From Chitinophagaceae bacterium (GTDB taxonomy: Bacteria; Bacteroidota; Bacteroidia; Chitinophagales; Chitinophagaceae): a DNA stretch of 64,000 bases. Within the stretch, counting starts at the first letter, position 1; every line of letters starts with the position of its first letter. The notes beneath the pieces were generated by a model. It was not told where the DNA came from, searched no databases, and was given only the letters and a program-made list of their open reading frames with translations. The position numbers were made by a program, and so were the translations under genes. Shown here piece after piece: positions 27,364 through 36,999 of the stretch. The stretch is taken from the NCBI GenBank assembly GCA_004173355.1, contig SEAD01000009.1, positions 1 through 64,000 of the forward strand. Reading direction: 5' to 3'.

Positions 27364-29019
27364 ATGAGCTCGTCACGAACTACACTGTTGTTGGTTGCCA
27401 CCCTGGTATCAACATTCACCCAGGCCCAAAAGTTGAAGAAAGCCGATAAGGAGATTATCGCCGGACTTCGCCAGCATATCGGTTACCTCGCCGATGACAA
27501 ACTGGAAGGGCGTCGTGCGGGTAGCCCCGGTGAGGCGCTTGCGATGGAATACATCTCCGGCCAGTTCATCTCCGCTGGAATTTCACCAAAAGGGGAAAAC
27601 GGGTTTTACCAGCCATTTGAAATCAATGAAGGGATGATCGTGTCGCCTGCAGCGTACTTTATCATTGATGACGACAGCCTTTTGGCGGGAACGGAATACT
27701 TTCCTTTTTCCTACAGTGCGCGGATGAAACTGGAAGCGCTTCCATCCATTGCCATCCAGGAACCGGATATGCCGTGGTTTGTGAATCTTGGCGAAATACT
27801 GGATGACAACAAGGAGAATCCACATTTCGACCTTGATGGCTATATCCGGAAAAACGTACTGAAAGCCAGGGATAAGGGCGCATCTGCAGTTATTATATAT
27901 AATACCTCGGCTATCGACGACAAACTCGCGTTTAATCCCAAAGACAAATCCGATCCGCTGCCCATCCCAGTGATGTATGTATCAAAAGAAATCGCGAAAA
28001 AATATTTCACCGATGAAACTGCGACCCTCACGCTGAAAATGAATGTGGCTTTTGCGGAGAAAAAACGCGACGGGCATAACGTGATTGGGTATATCGACAA
28101 TGCTGCTCCTTCAACCGTGGTGATCGGTGCGCATTTTGATCACCTCGGTTATGGTGAGGATGGGAACAGCATGTTACGTACAGGTGAAAAACTGATCCAC
28201 AATGGCGCAGATGACAACGCCAGTGGTACAGCCGCGATGATCGAACTTGCAAAAATCCTGAAGGCGTCCAAACAAAAAAGCAGCAACTACCTTTTCATCG
28301 CATTTTCCGGTGAAGAGCTGGGTTTGTTCGGGTCGAAATACTTTACCGAACATCCAACGATCGACCTGTCGAAAGTAAATTATATGATCAACCTTGATAT
28401 GGTTGGCCGTCTGCGGAACGACAGCATTCATTCCCTGTCGGTAGGAGGTTATGGCACTTCCCCGCAATGGGCATCGGTTGTCAATAGAAATGAAAAAGGA
28501 CTACCTTTTAAGATCAGTATCGATTCAAGTGGCAGCGGACCAAGTGACCATACCTCATTTTACCGGAAGGACATCCCGGTATTATTTTTCTTTACGGGTC
28601 AGCATCCCGATTACCACCGGCCTAGCGATGATGCAGGATTGATTAACTATGAAGGCGAACTGGGCATCATCCGGTATATCGAGGTTATTGTAAACAAACT
28701 GAATAAATCCAACCAGAAATTAAGCTTCCTCCGTACACGCGAGGTGTCGGTCAGTGTGTCTTCATTCAAGGTGACACTGGGCATCATGCCGGATTATACA
28801 TTCAGTGGAAAGGGTGTGCGGGCGGACGGTGTTACTGACGGGCGGCCGGCTGCAAAAGCGGGGATCAAAACGGGTGATGTGATTGTCCAGCTGGGAACCC
28901 ATACAATCACTTCCGTTGAAACCTACATGCAGGCGCTGAATAAATTCAACAAAGGCGAAAAGACAAAAGTTAAATTCAAACGCGGTAGTGAAACGCATGA
29001 AGCTGATTTACAGTTTTAA
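27364..29019 (+). CDS. secreted M28 family metallopeptidase with C-terminal PDZ domain
   Basis: VVIGAHFDHLGYGEDG, HNGADDNASGTAAMIELA, FSGEELGLFGSKYF, SDHTSFYRKDIPVLFFFTGQHPDYHRPSDD, PDZ-like PAAKAGIKTGDVIVQLGTH. Confidence 0.92.
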   Translation: MSSSRTTLLLVATLVSTFTQAQKLKKADKEIIAGLRQHIGYLADDKLEGRRAGSPGEALAMEYISGQFISAGISPKGENGFYQPFEINEGMIVSPAAYFIIDDDSLLAGTEYFPFSYSARMKLEALPSIAIQEPDMPWFVNLGEILDDNKENPHFDLDGYIRKNVLKARDKGASAVIIYNTSAIDDKLAFNPKDKSDPLPIPVMYVSKEIAKKYFTDETATLTLKMNVAFAEKKRDGHNVIGYIDNAAPSTVVIGAHFDHLGYGEDGNSMLRTGEKLIHNGADDNASGTAAMIELAKILKASKQKSSNYLFIAFSGEELGLFGSKYFTEHPTIDLSKVNYMINLDMVGRLRNDSIHSLSVGGYGTSPQWASVVNRNEKGLPFKISIDSSGSGPSDHTSFYRKDIPVLFFFTGQHPDYHRPSDDAGLINYEGELGIIRYIEVIVNKLNKSNQKLSFLRTREVSVSVSSFKVTLGIMPDYTFSGKGVRADGVTDGRPAAKAGIKTGDVIVQLGTHTITSVETYMQALNKFNKGEKTKVKFKRGSETHEADLQF

Positions 29020-29034
29020 TCGGTAAATTGGACT

Positions 29035-29484
29035 ATGTCGGAAAAGGGCTTAAAACTTACATTGAATAACCAGGACCTTGCGGAAGCGTTCTTTGAAGAC
29101 ACGCGCCTGCTCGGTATCATGGCACCAGTGAAAGATTACCTGTTTTGCTGGCAGCTGAACAACCTGCTGGGGATGGATTTCCGCATCAACCATGAAATAG
29201 AGATCGGATTAAAAAAAAGGAAACGCGACTATTTCTTTTCGGTTTACCAGTACAATGAACCGAGCAGCGCCCTCTGCCATTTTGTATACAACAACCAATT
29301 CGACGGTGAATATCTCCTCCCCGAATTCAAACACCTTGACTTCCTTTGGCTGATGAAAGATGACTATGTAAAGGAAGATTATTTCCAGCAGGTTATCGGC
29401 TCTATCCGCTCACTCGCTGGGGTGCAGCTGGTGACTGAGCTCACCAACGAGAAAATCAAAAACAAGGAACACCTCGTATTCTAG
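29035..29484 (+). CDS. IPExxxVDY family protein
   Basis: 149 aa, DYLFCWQLNNLLGMDFRI...YFFSVYQYNEPSS; resembles this Bacteroidota-specific family. Confidence 0.65.
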   Translation: MSEKGLKLTLNNQDLAEAFFEDTRLLGIMAPVKDYLFCWQLNNLLGMDFRINHEIEIGLKKRKRDYFFSVYQYNEPSSALCHFVYNNQFDGEYLLPEFKHLDFLWLMKDDYVKEDYFQQVIGSIRSLAGVQLVTELTNEKIKNKEHLVF

Positions 29485-29580
29485 CCCGATAATTGATCTT
29501 TTACCGGTATCGGATAGTGGCAGCAGTTACCCATACGGTACTATGACCGCCCAATTTATTTATGTCTAAACTTTAAAACC

Positions 29581-29835
29581 ATGTGGAAAGAAAACAATAA
29601 CAAACTCCATCAGGCATTCCGTTTCCAGGATTTCCGTGAAGCATTTGATTTTATGACAAAGGTCGCTGCGGAGGCAGAAAAGATGAATCATCATCCTGAA
29701 TGGAAAAACAATTACAACGAAGTGGAAATCTGGCTCACCACCCATGATGCAGGTTCGGTAGTGACAGAAAAAGACCAGACCCTTGCTAAAAGGATTGATG
29801 CATTGTTGCCACAGGGCCGTAAGGTTGCGGTGTAG
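29581..29835 (+). CDS. 4a-hydroxytetrahydrobiopterin dehydratase (pterin carbinolamine dehydratase)
   Basis: [46 protein letters not shown]. Confidence 0.92.
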   Translation: MWKENNNKLHQAFRFQDFREAFDFMTKVAAEAEKMNHHPEWKNNYNEVEIWLTTHDAGSVVTEKDQTLAKRIDALLPQGRKVAV

Positions 29836-29893
29836 AGGGCGTCCCGGTAAGCTGCGAACACATAGTGTGTGGAAGTTGCTATGGCATGGGATG

Positions 29894-31087
29894 CTACCTG
29901 GCCGGTTTGCGTCGGAAAATGATGGCAGCATTTTGTTTCAGGTCTGCGCTGAAGCGGACCTGATGAATTTCTTCGCCATCTTTAACTATCAGCAGGCCGG
30001 TATTTGGCGGATATTTCCCGAGGTTCTCGGCATAGAGCACGAGCAGGAATTCGTTGCTGCCTGCTGGTGTGCGGATGCTTGTCTTTAATGCGGAAGCCTT
30101 GAGCATTTGTTTTGACAGGATCACCTCCCCGTTGAGCAGGACGCTAACGGTGTCACCGTCAACTTCCCCGTTGTCATAAAGTGTAAGTTGCAGGCTGTCT
30201 GAACTGAACAGGACTTCCTGCGACATAATGTTGACACGTTCCTTTAACCATGCAGCCGGCGGCACGGGCATTGCGGGAGCCGCTGGCGTATTGCTTTTTG
30301 GCGATACGCTCACCTGTTCGCTGACGGGTTGGGAATCTTTTTTACTCCCTGGATTTTTAACAGGCACTGGATCTGCCGATGGTTTTTTCGCAACAGCCGA
30401 TCCGTCTTTTGTGTCAGTTATCACAGGCGCAGCGCTGATCTTTTTGCCGGCATCTGTTTTGGAGTTTACTGGCGCGGGCTGGACCTTTTCATTTTTTGCC
30501 GCTGTTTCTGCCTGTGTTGATTTTGGTATGGATACCGAACTGGCCGTATTGTTGACCGGTGCAGCGGCGGTTTGTGGCAATTCGATTTCCTGATCGACTT
30601 TGAGTTCCTGCAGGTGTGCAAAGATTTTGGAATTCAGCGGATCCGCTTCTTCCTTCAGCTGTACAGTACCGGTGATGGCGTAGAAATGTTTTGTCTTGTT
30701 GGTGGACCATTTCCCATCGAGGTGCCAGGTGCTGTCCTGTTTGTTCATCCGGAAGGTGGTGGTCACCCGGATGCCTTTGTCAATCCGGCCCGGGAAGTTG
30801 GTGGAAATAATTTCGTCGTCTTTTATCTCACAGGTCTCGCCATCTACTTTTCCTTTCACGCGTTTGAGCACGGTATAAAGGGTATCATTGACAATAAAAC
30901 TGGTGCGGGAATAACCGTATACTTTTTCGCGGTATTGGGTCAGTGCGATTTCGAAAGACTGATCGCGGCGGACGGTATTGCTGTCATTCGATACTTTACC
31001 CGACCATACGCCTGTGAGTGCTTTCTGCGCATGGAACACCATTGGCGCGAGCATGAGGAGGCAGAGATAGATGGTTTTCCGTATCAT
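29894..31087 (-). CDS. hypothetical secreted protein with Lys/Pro/Ser-rich central linker
   Basis: Signal peptide MIRKTIYLCLLMLAPMVFHAQ; C-terminal LTLYDNGEVDGDTVSVLLNGEVIL. Confidence 0.75.
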   Translation of the reverse strand: MIRKTIYLCLLMLAPMVFHAQKALTGVWSGKVSNDSNTVRRDQSFEIALTQYREKVYGYSRTSFIVNDTLYTVLKRVKGKVDGETCEIKDDEIISTNFPGRIDKGIRVTTTFRMNKQDSTWHLDGKWSTNKTKHFYAITGTVQLKEEADPLNSKIFAHLQELKVDQEIELPQTAAAPVNNTASSVSIPKSTQAETAAKNEKVQPAPVNSKTDAGKKISAAPVITDTKDGSAVAKKPSADPVPVKNPGSKKDSQPVSEQVSVSPKSNTPAAPAMPVPPAAWLKERVNIMSQEVLFSSDSLQLTLYDNGEVDGDTVSVLLNGEVILSKQMLKASALKTSIRTPAGSNEFLLVLYAENLGKYPPNTGLLIVKDGEEIHQVRFSADLKQNAAIIFRRKPAR

Positions 31088-31211
31088 AATGGTTTCAACA
31101 GCCCCAATATAACGCAGTATGGTGCCGGAGATTGCCTTTTTGGGGCAAAACCCGCCTGTCATGGATCCAGATTGCGGGTTTCCACCCGGAAATCCACGGT
31201 TCACGGGCAAA

Positions 31212-31241
31212 AAAAAGCAGCCCTTGGTGAGGCTGCTTTTT
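31212..31241. terminator. intrinsic terminator at the 3' end of rho (minus strand)
   Basis: AAAAAGCAGCC-CTTGGTGA-GGCTGCTTTTT. Confidence 0.75.
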
Positions 31242-31259
31242 GTATAATCAGAAAAGTGA

Positions 31260-32987
31260 TTACCTGTTCATGCTCGCGAGGAATTCTTCGTTGTTTTTGG
31301 TTCCTTTCATGCGGCTTTGCAGCTCGCGCATGGCTTCTTCGGGGTTCATGTCTGCCAGGAACACGCGAAGCAGGTTCATCCGCTGCAGCACATCGCGGTC
31401 GAGCAGGAGATCGTCCCTCCGTGTTGAAGAAGATACGAGATCGATAGCCGGGTACACGCGTTTGTTGGCGAGACGGCGATCCAGCTGGAGTTCCATGTTG
31501 CCGGTTCCCTTGAATTCCTCGAAGATCACCTCATCCATTTTGCTACCGGTATCAACCAGTGCAGTGGCGATGATGGTGAGTGATCCGCCATTTTCAATCT
31601 TACGGGCGGCACCAAAAAATTGTTTGGGTTTCTGCATGGCGTTGGCTTCCACACCACCGGATAATACTTTACCGGATGATGGTGCCACGGTATTGTGTGC
31701 CCGTGCGAGACGGGTGATGGAGTCGAGCAGGATAACCACATCGTGACCACACTCCACCAGGCGTTTTGCTTTCTGGAGGGCGATCGTGGATACTTTCACG
31801 TGTTTTTCTGCTGGTTCATCAAAAGTGGAAGCGATTACTTCGGCCTTTACGCTTCTTTCCATATCTGTCACCTCTTCCGGGCGTTCGTCTACCAGTACAA
31901 TCATCAGGTAACATTCCGGGTGGTTGGCTGCGATGGCGTTGGCCACGGCTTTCAGCAGCATGGTTTTACCGGTTTTCGGTTGTGCCACGATCAGTCCGCG
32001 CTGGCCTTTACCGATCGGGGTAAAGAGATCGATGATCCGGGTTGAAATATCGGCCGGTGCTGTGAAAAGGTTGAGGCGTTCGAACGGGAACAGTGGCGTG
32101 AGGTAGTCGAAAGGCACGCGGTCGCGTACTTCTTCCGGGCTTTTGCCGTTGATATTATCCACCTTTAGGAGGGCAAAATATTTTTCACCTTCTTTCGGGG
32201 GACGGACGGAACCCTGTACCGTATCACCGGTTTTGAGTCCGAATAATTTTATCTGCGAAGGGGATACATACACATCATCCGGGGATGAGAGGTAATTGTA
32301 GTCTGATGAGCGCAGGAAGCCGTAACCATCAGGCATCATTTCAAGCACACCTTCTGAATTGATTACGCCATCAAATTCAATATTGAAAACCGGCTCGCGA
32401 CGCTGTTGAGGCTGGTTGCGGTTGCCCTGGTTGTTGTTGTTGATAGGATTGCCTGCCTGCGGGGGATTCGGAGGCTGGGGGGCCGTTGATTCCGGCGGGA
32501 AGGCAATGGTATTGGAGGTTTCCGGCTGCTGTTCGTTGTTTACCTGTTTTGCCGGTTGTGGGGCTATAGCCCGCTCCTGTACTGGTTCTGCATTCGCTTC
32601 CGCTTCTTCCGGCTGGTCTTTTTCCTCGGCCTTTTTGCGTCCGCGTTTAACAGGGGCCTGTTTTTCTTCTTTTCTCGGAGCCGCTGCGGCTACCGCTTTT
32701 TTCACCGGTTTCTTTTCTTCGCCGGAGTCTTCCACGATTGCCTCTTCGGTACCGGTGGATGTGGAGGTCTTTACTATCCTTTTACGTTTGCCCTTGTCTT
32801 CCGGCTGGTTAGCGCTTGATTTTGCATTGGCGAGAGCCTGGCCGTCGAGGATTTTGTACACGAGGCCCTGTTTATCCAGCTTTTTTGCGTTGGGGATACT
32901 CAACTGCTCAGCAATGTCTAGCAGTTCTGGAACGAGCATGTCGTTCAGTTGCAGAATGTCGTACATAGAAATCTTGAAGTTTAACAC
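31260..32987 (-). CDS. rho: transcription termination factor Rho with long low-complexity N-terminal insertion
   Basis: [91 protein letters not shown]. Confidence 0.97.
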   Translation of the reverse strand: MLNFKISMYDILQLNDMLVPELLDIAEQLSIPNAKKLDKQGLVYKILDGQALANAKSSANQPEDKGKRKRIVKTSTSTGTEEAIVEDSGEEKKPVKKAVAAAAPRKEEKQAPVKRGRKKAEEKDQPEEAEANAEPVQERAIAPQPAKQVNNEQQPETSNTIAFPPESTAPQPPNPPQAGNPINNNNQGNRNQPQQRREPVFNIEFDGVINSEGVLEMMPDGYGFLRSSDYNYLSSPDDVYVSPSQIKLFGLKTGDTVQGSVRPPKEGEKYFALLKVDNINGKSPEEVRDRVPFDYLTPLFPFERLNLFTAPADISTRIIDLFTPIGKGQRGLIVAQPKTGKTMLLKAVANAIAANHPECYLMIVLVDERPEEVTDMERSVKAEVIASTFDEPAEKHVKVSTIALQKAKRLVECGHDVVILLDSITRLARAHNTVAPSSGKVLSGGVEANAMQKPKQFFGAARKIENGGSLTIIATALVDTGSKMDEVIFEEFKGTGNMELQLDRRLANKRVYPAIDLVSSSTRRDDLLLDRDVLQRMNLLRVFLADMNPEEAMRELQSRMKGTKNNEEFLASMNR

Positions 32988-33380
32988 GATGCCTTGATGA
33001 GGAAGGCGGAAAAAAGGGTAAAAGGTTGATTATTTTTTGAATGGAAATGCGGAAGTCCTGAGCAGTTAAAAGAGAGTTGTGAAACCAATCAGTCGTCTTT
33101 CCTGTGCAATTATACGCCCTTTTTCGGAGAATAAAAAAATTTTGGGCGATCGGAAATGCGTGGAAATCCTTAAAAATGCCCGATTGGCGGGGTTTCCAGC
33201 GGAATGCCCTTCAATGTTCACCGTGAAAATACCAGCAGCTGATGACCCGGCGAACATGGCCGGATGATGATGGCAACACCATCAGCCGGGAATAACATCA
33301 GTATCCGGGAGATTATTCCCATCGTTTCTACCTGACGGGTGCCGGCAGCAATTATCTTTGCCCTCCGAAATTTCAAGTTT

Positions 33381-34838
33381 ATGTTCAACAAACGAATCAA
33401 GGTAAAAGAGCTGCTGGCACAGGATCCGCAGGAACAGACAGTAACAGTTATGGGTTGGGTACGCACCTTCCGCAATAACCAGTTTATAGCGTTGAATGAT
33501 GGTTCTACCAATAATAATATCCAGGTAGTGCTCGAGCTTGGCAAATTTGAGGAAGTGCTCTTGAAAAGGATAACGACATCGGCCGCCATAAAGGTTACCG
33601 GAAAAATAGTAGCGTCGTTGGGCAAAGGGCAGAAGATGGATCTCGTTGCAGAAGCTGTTGAAATTCTTGGCGACAGCGATGCAGAGGTATATCCGCTGCA
33701 ACCCAAGAAGCACAGTCTTGAATTCCTTCGCGAGAAGGCACACCTGCGGTTCCGTACAAACACATTTGGTTCGGTGTTCCGCGTGCGCCATGCACTGGCA
33801 TTCGCAGTCCATAAGTTTTTCAATGAAAAAGGCTTTGTCTACATGCACACACCGATCATCACTGCGAGTGATGCGGAAGGTGCGGGTGAAATGTTTCGCG
33901 TGACCACTTTGCCGGTTGATGGTACTGCCCCGAGAAACGAGGACGGGACCGTGAATTATAAAGAAGACTTTTTCGGCAAGACAACCAACCTCACGGTAAG
34001 CGGACAACTGGAAGGCGAGCTTGGTGCTACCGCGTTTGGTGAGATTTATACATTTGGTCCAACTTTCCGTGCGGAGAACTCCAACACTGCACGGCACCTT
34101 GCGGAATTCTGGATGATTGAACCGGAGGTGGCATTCAATGATCTTGAAGACAATGCCAATCTTGCAGAGGAGTTTATCCAGTACCTGATCCGTTACGCGA
34201 TGGAGCATAACCGGGAAGACCTGGAGTTCCTTGCCGCGAGGCTGGCGGAAGAAGAAAAACAACTGCCGCAGGACAAGCGGAGTGAAATGGGATTGATTGA
34301 AAAACTGGAGTTCGTCCTCGACAACGAGTTCCAGCGACTGACCTATACGGAAGCCATTGACATCCTCCGCGAAAGCAATCACAACAAGAAGAAAAAATTC
34401 CAGTACCCGGTCACGGGATGGGGGATGGATCTCCAGAGTGAGCATGAGCGTTACCTCGTGGAAAAACATTTTAAAAAGCCGGTGATCCTGATGAATTACC
34501 CTGCGGATATCAAGGCTTTTTATATGCGCCAGAACGATGACGCTACGGAAGGCCGCGGACAGACGGTGGCAGCCATGGATATACTCGCACCTGGCATCGG
34601 GGAAATTGTAGGTGGATCACAGCGGGAAGAGCGGCTTGACAGGCTGGAAGCAAGGATGAAAGAAATGGGAATCCCTGCGGAGGAATTAAGCTGGTACCTT
34701 GATACCAGAAGATTTGGTACAGTGCCGCACGCCGGCTTTGGGCTTGGGTTTGAGCGGATGGTATTGTTCGTGACGGGCATGACCAATATCCGGGATGTGA
34801 TCCCATTCCCGCGTACTCCGAAGAACGCGGAATTCTAA
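33381..34838 (+). CDS. asnS: asparaginyl-tRNA synthetase
   Basis: [71 protein letters not shown]-type C-terminus (here [40 protein letters not shown]). Confidence 0.96.
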   Translation: MFNKRIKVKELLAQDPQEQTVTVMGWVRTFRNNQFIALNDGSTNNNIQVVLELGKFEEVLLKRITTSAAIKVTGKIVASLGKGQKMDLVAEAVEILGDSDAEVYPLQPKKHSLEFLREKAHLRFRTNTFGSVFRVRHALAFAVHKFFNEKGFVYMHTPIITASDAEGAGEMFRVTTLPVDGTAPRNEDGTVNYKEDFFGKTTNLTVSGQLEGELGATAFGEIYTFGPTFRAENSNTARHLAEFWMIEPEVAFNDLEDNANLAEEFIQYLIRYAMEHNREDLEFLAARLAEEEKQLPQDKRSEMGLIEKLEFVLDNEFQRLTYTEAIDILRESNHNKKKKFQYPVTGWGMDLQSEHERYLVEKHFKKPVILMNYPADIKAFYMRQNDDATEGRGQTVAAMDILAPGIGEIVGGSQREERLDRLEARMKEMGIPAEELSWYLDTRRFGTVPHAGFGLGFERMVLFVTGMTNIRDVIPFPRTPKNAEF

Positions 34839-34862
34839 GCAAAAGGAAAATGAATGTATAGC

Positions 34863-34889
34863 TGGCGGATCAACAGGTCCGCCATTTTT
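34863..34889 (+). terminator. intrinsic terminator after asnS
   Basis: TGGCGGA-TCAACAGG-TCCGCCA-TTTTT. Confidence 0.75.
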
Positions 34890-35763
34890 ATTTTGCATGG
34901 AAACACAACACCGGTATCCTGGAGATTTCAATAAGGCCTTCCGTTGCACTCCGGCTGAACAGTGATTCAAAGAATCCATGCTGATGCGGTACGGTGATAA
35001 CAAGGTCCATGTTATTTTCAATTGCAAAAGAACTGATGCCAGCACTCACCGAGTCCGCCACGACATGATGCACCGAAACTCCTGTAGTACTGAAAGAACC
35101 CAGGAGCCCTTTTTCATTCCCGGCATGCGGGCCTGCATCTGCGGATACCGATCCGGATAATGGCGAACTGACTACCGGAGCTGAAGCCGGATCATTTTTA
35201 CCAACATGTACAACTGCCAGCGAAGAACCCGTGACGGATAATAATTCATTGATCGCAGCAGCGGGGAGTCCATCCGTATTTTTTGAAAGGTCCCACGCAA
35301 GTGCTGATTTTTTTATCCCGGTACCAAACTCCGTACCCTTTGGCACCACGAGCACCGGGTAGCTGCTATGCCGGATCACGGATAATGTTGTACTGCCAAA
35401 GACAGTCCTTTCAAAAGCGCTGTGACCGGTAGTGCCCATGACAATACATAAAGGGTCAAATTTCTGGCAACATAATTCGAGTTCGTCGGTGACGTCACCA
35501 AGCCGGGCTTCAGTTGATAACTGCAGCTTGCGCGAGCTGATATGTTTGAGGTCATTTGCAAGGCCTGCAAGTTTGCGCTCCGCATCTTCCTCCAGTTCTT
35601 CTGCCGGTATCAGTACTGTTGACGTTTCCGTAACAGCAATAGGTACCTGGTATACATGCAGCAGCACAAGTGGTGCATTAATGGCCAGTGCGAAATCGGC
35701 TGCATAATTCACCGCGCTCAGTGCGGCCGGCGAGAAGTCGGTGGGAACGATGATTGCTTTCAT
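34888..35763 (-). CDS. universal stress protein, two tandem Usp domains
   Basis: MKAIIVPTDFSPAALSAVNYAADFA, IVMGTTGHSAFERTVFGSTTLSVIRHSSYPVLVVP, second domain degenerate ending RIPVLCFH. Confidence 0.88.
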   Translation of the reverse strand: MKAIIVPTDFSPAALSAVNYAADFALAINAPLVLLHVYQVPIAVTETSTVLIPAEELEEDAERKLAGLANDLKHISSRKLQLSTEARLGDVTDELELCCQKFDPLCIVMGTTGHSAFERTVFGSTTLSVIRHSSYPVLVVPKGTEFGTGIKKSALAWDLSKNTDGLPAAAINELLSVTGSSLAVVHVGKNDPASAPVVSSPLSGSVSADAGPHAGNEKGLLGSFSTTGVSVHHVVADSVSAGISSFAIENNMDLVITVPHQHGFFESLFSRSATEGLIEISRIPVLCFHAK

Positions 35764-35856
35764 GCAAAATTCCATACAAAAATAAAGCCTGATAAAAGCT
35801 ACGCGGTACTTGTATGGATTAAACACGGGCATGCGTCTCAGCAAAAAACCAAGCTT

Positions 35857-36399
35857 ATGGCCAGTATGGAAAACAACGCACCTGCATTAAAAAAACGCGG
35901 AGTACGGGGAATGAAAAAAAGCAATGTACGGATCGACATGACCCCCATGGTAGACCTGGGGTTCCTGCTGATCACTTTCTTTGTGATGACCGCCCGGCTT
36001 GCGGAACCGGCGTCGTTGCCGCTGAATGTGCCGGCGGACGGTCCCCCGATCAGTACCGGGGAAACCGCCACGATGACGGTGCTGCTGAATGGCGATGATG
36101 TATTCTATTATCATGGCGACTGGGAACAGGCCCTGTCAGGCAATGCTGTTGTCCGGAGCTCGCTTGCCGGACGGACCGGCTTGCGGCAGGTGATCGGCGA
36201 GCGGCAGGCGTATCTCGACCAGCCGGGAGTGGAGAAGTTGGGTCGCGCCGGCCTGATGGTGATCATGAAAGTTGGTCCGGAGACAGATTATAACACGGTC
36301 GTAAGCCTGATGGACGAAATGCTGATCTCCAATGTGACCCGGCATGCCCTCGTGAAAATCTCCTCCGGCGAACTGGAATTCCTCAGCCGGAAACAGTAA
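35857..36399 (+). CDS. ExbD/TolR-type biopolymer transport protein
   Basis: NVRIDMTPMVDLGFLLITFFVMTARLAEP, C-terminal TDYNTVVSLMDEMLISNVTRHALVKIS. Confidence 0.88.
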   Translation: MASMENNAPALKKRGVRGMKKSNVRIDMTPMVDLGFLLITFFVMTARLAEPASLPLNVPADGPPISTGETATMTVLLNGDDVFYYHGDWEQALSGNAVVRSSLAGRTGLRQVIGERQAYLDQPGVEKLGRAGLMVIMKVGPETDYNTVVSLMDEMLISNVTRHALVKISSGELEFLSRKQ

Positions 36400-36487
36400 T
36401 CCGACCGTTCATCCCGGGTTTCCCGCCGCTCAAAAATCCCGCAAAAAGTTTTTCCAGCAGGTGCGGGAAACTCAAAAACCGCATCCG

Positions 36488-36510
36488 GCGGGCCTTCGGG
36501 CCCGCTTTTT
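36488..36510 (+). terminator. intrinsic terminator
   Basis: GCGGGCC-TTCG-GGCCCGC-TTTTT. Confidence 0.85.
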
Positions 36511-36543
36511 CGTTCCCGGTTATACGGATTACTGTGAAAAATA

Positions 36544-36568
36544 TGGTACTTTGTTTTGCATAGTACCA
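36544..36568. promoter_or_regulatory. candidate PadR operator, inverted repeat TGGTACT-N11-AGTACCA
   Basis: Perfect 7-bp arms flanking the -33 TTTG element upstream of the padR-like gene. Confidence 0.6.
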
Positions 36569-36586
36569 ATTATCACCCTATCTTTG
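36555..36586 (+). promoter_or_regulatory. Bacteroidota-type promoter TTTG-N20-TATCTTTG upstream of padR-like gene
   Basis: -33 TTTG 36555-36558, 20-nt spacer, -7 TATCTTTG (TAnnTTTG) 36579-36586; ATG at 36613. Confidence 0.7.
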
Positions 36587-36612
36587 ATTTGTCAAACAGA
36601 AAAAACGAGTTT

Positions 36613-36948
36613 ATGAACATTGAAAATACACAAAGCCAGATGCGGAAGGGGATCCTGGAATTCTGTATTCTCTCCATTATCCGACGCGGGGAAGCTTACC
36701 CGAGTGATATTGTGGAAGAGATGAGGAACGCCGGTCTCCAGATTCTGGAGGGCACACTCTACCCCCTCCTCACCCGCCTCAAAAATGCCGAAATGCTCAC
36801 TTACCGCTGGGTGGAAAGCAATTCGGGACCGCCCCGGAAATATTTCCTGCTTACCGAAAAGGGCGAGAGTTTTTATAAAGAACTCGAGCAGACCTGGACG
36901 GAGCTCTCCAACGGAGTGAATGCACTTACCCAGGGATCAACCACATAA
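36613..36948 (+). CDS. PadR family transcriptional regulator
   Basis: QMRKGILEFCILSIIRRGEAYPSDIVEEMRNAGLQILEGTLYPLLTRLKNAEMLTYRWVESNSGPPRKYFLLTEKG. Confidence 0.95.
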   Translation: MNIENTQSQMRKGILEFCILSIIRRGEAYPSDIVEEMRNAGLQILEGTLYPLLTRLKNAEMLTYRWVESNSGPPRKYFLLTEKGESFYKELEQTWTELSNGVNALTQGSTT

Positions 36949-36999
36949 CAGAAACACCGTCTCAAAAACGGAAAAGCTTCAACCACAAAAATTTCACAC

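Noticed and set aside
33282-34469. 395-aa minus-strand ORF opposite asnS
   Set aside because: Antisense to a definite aminoacyl-tRNA synthetase; no domain signal.
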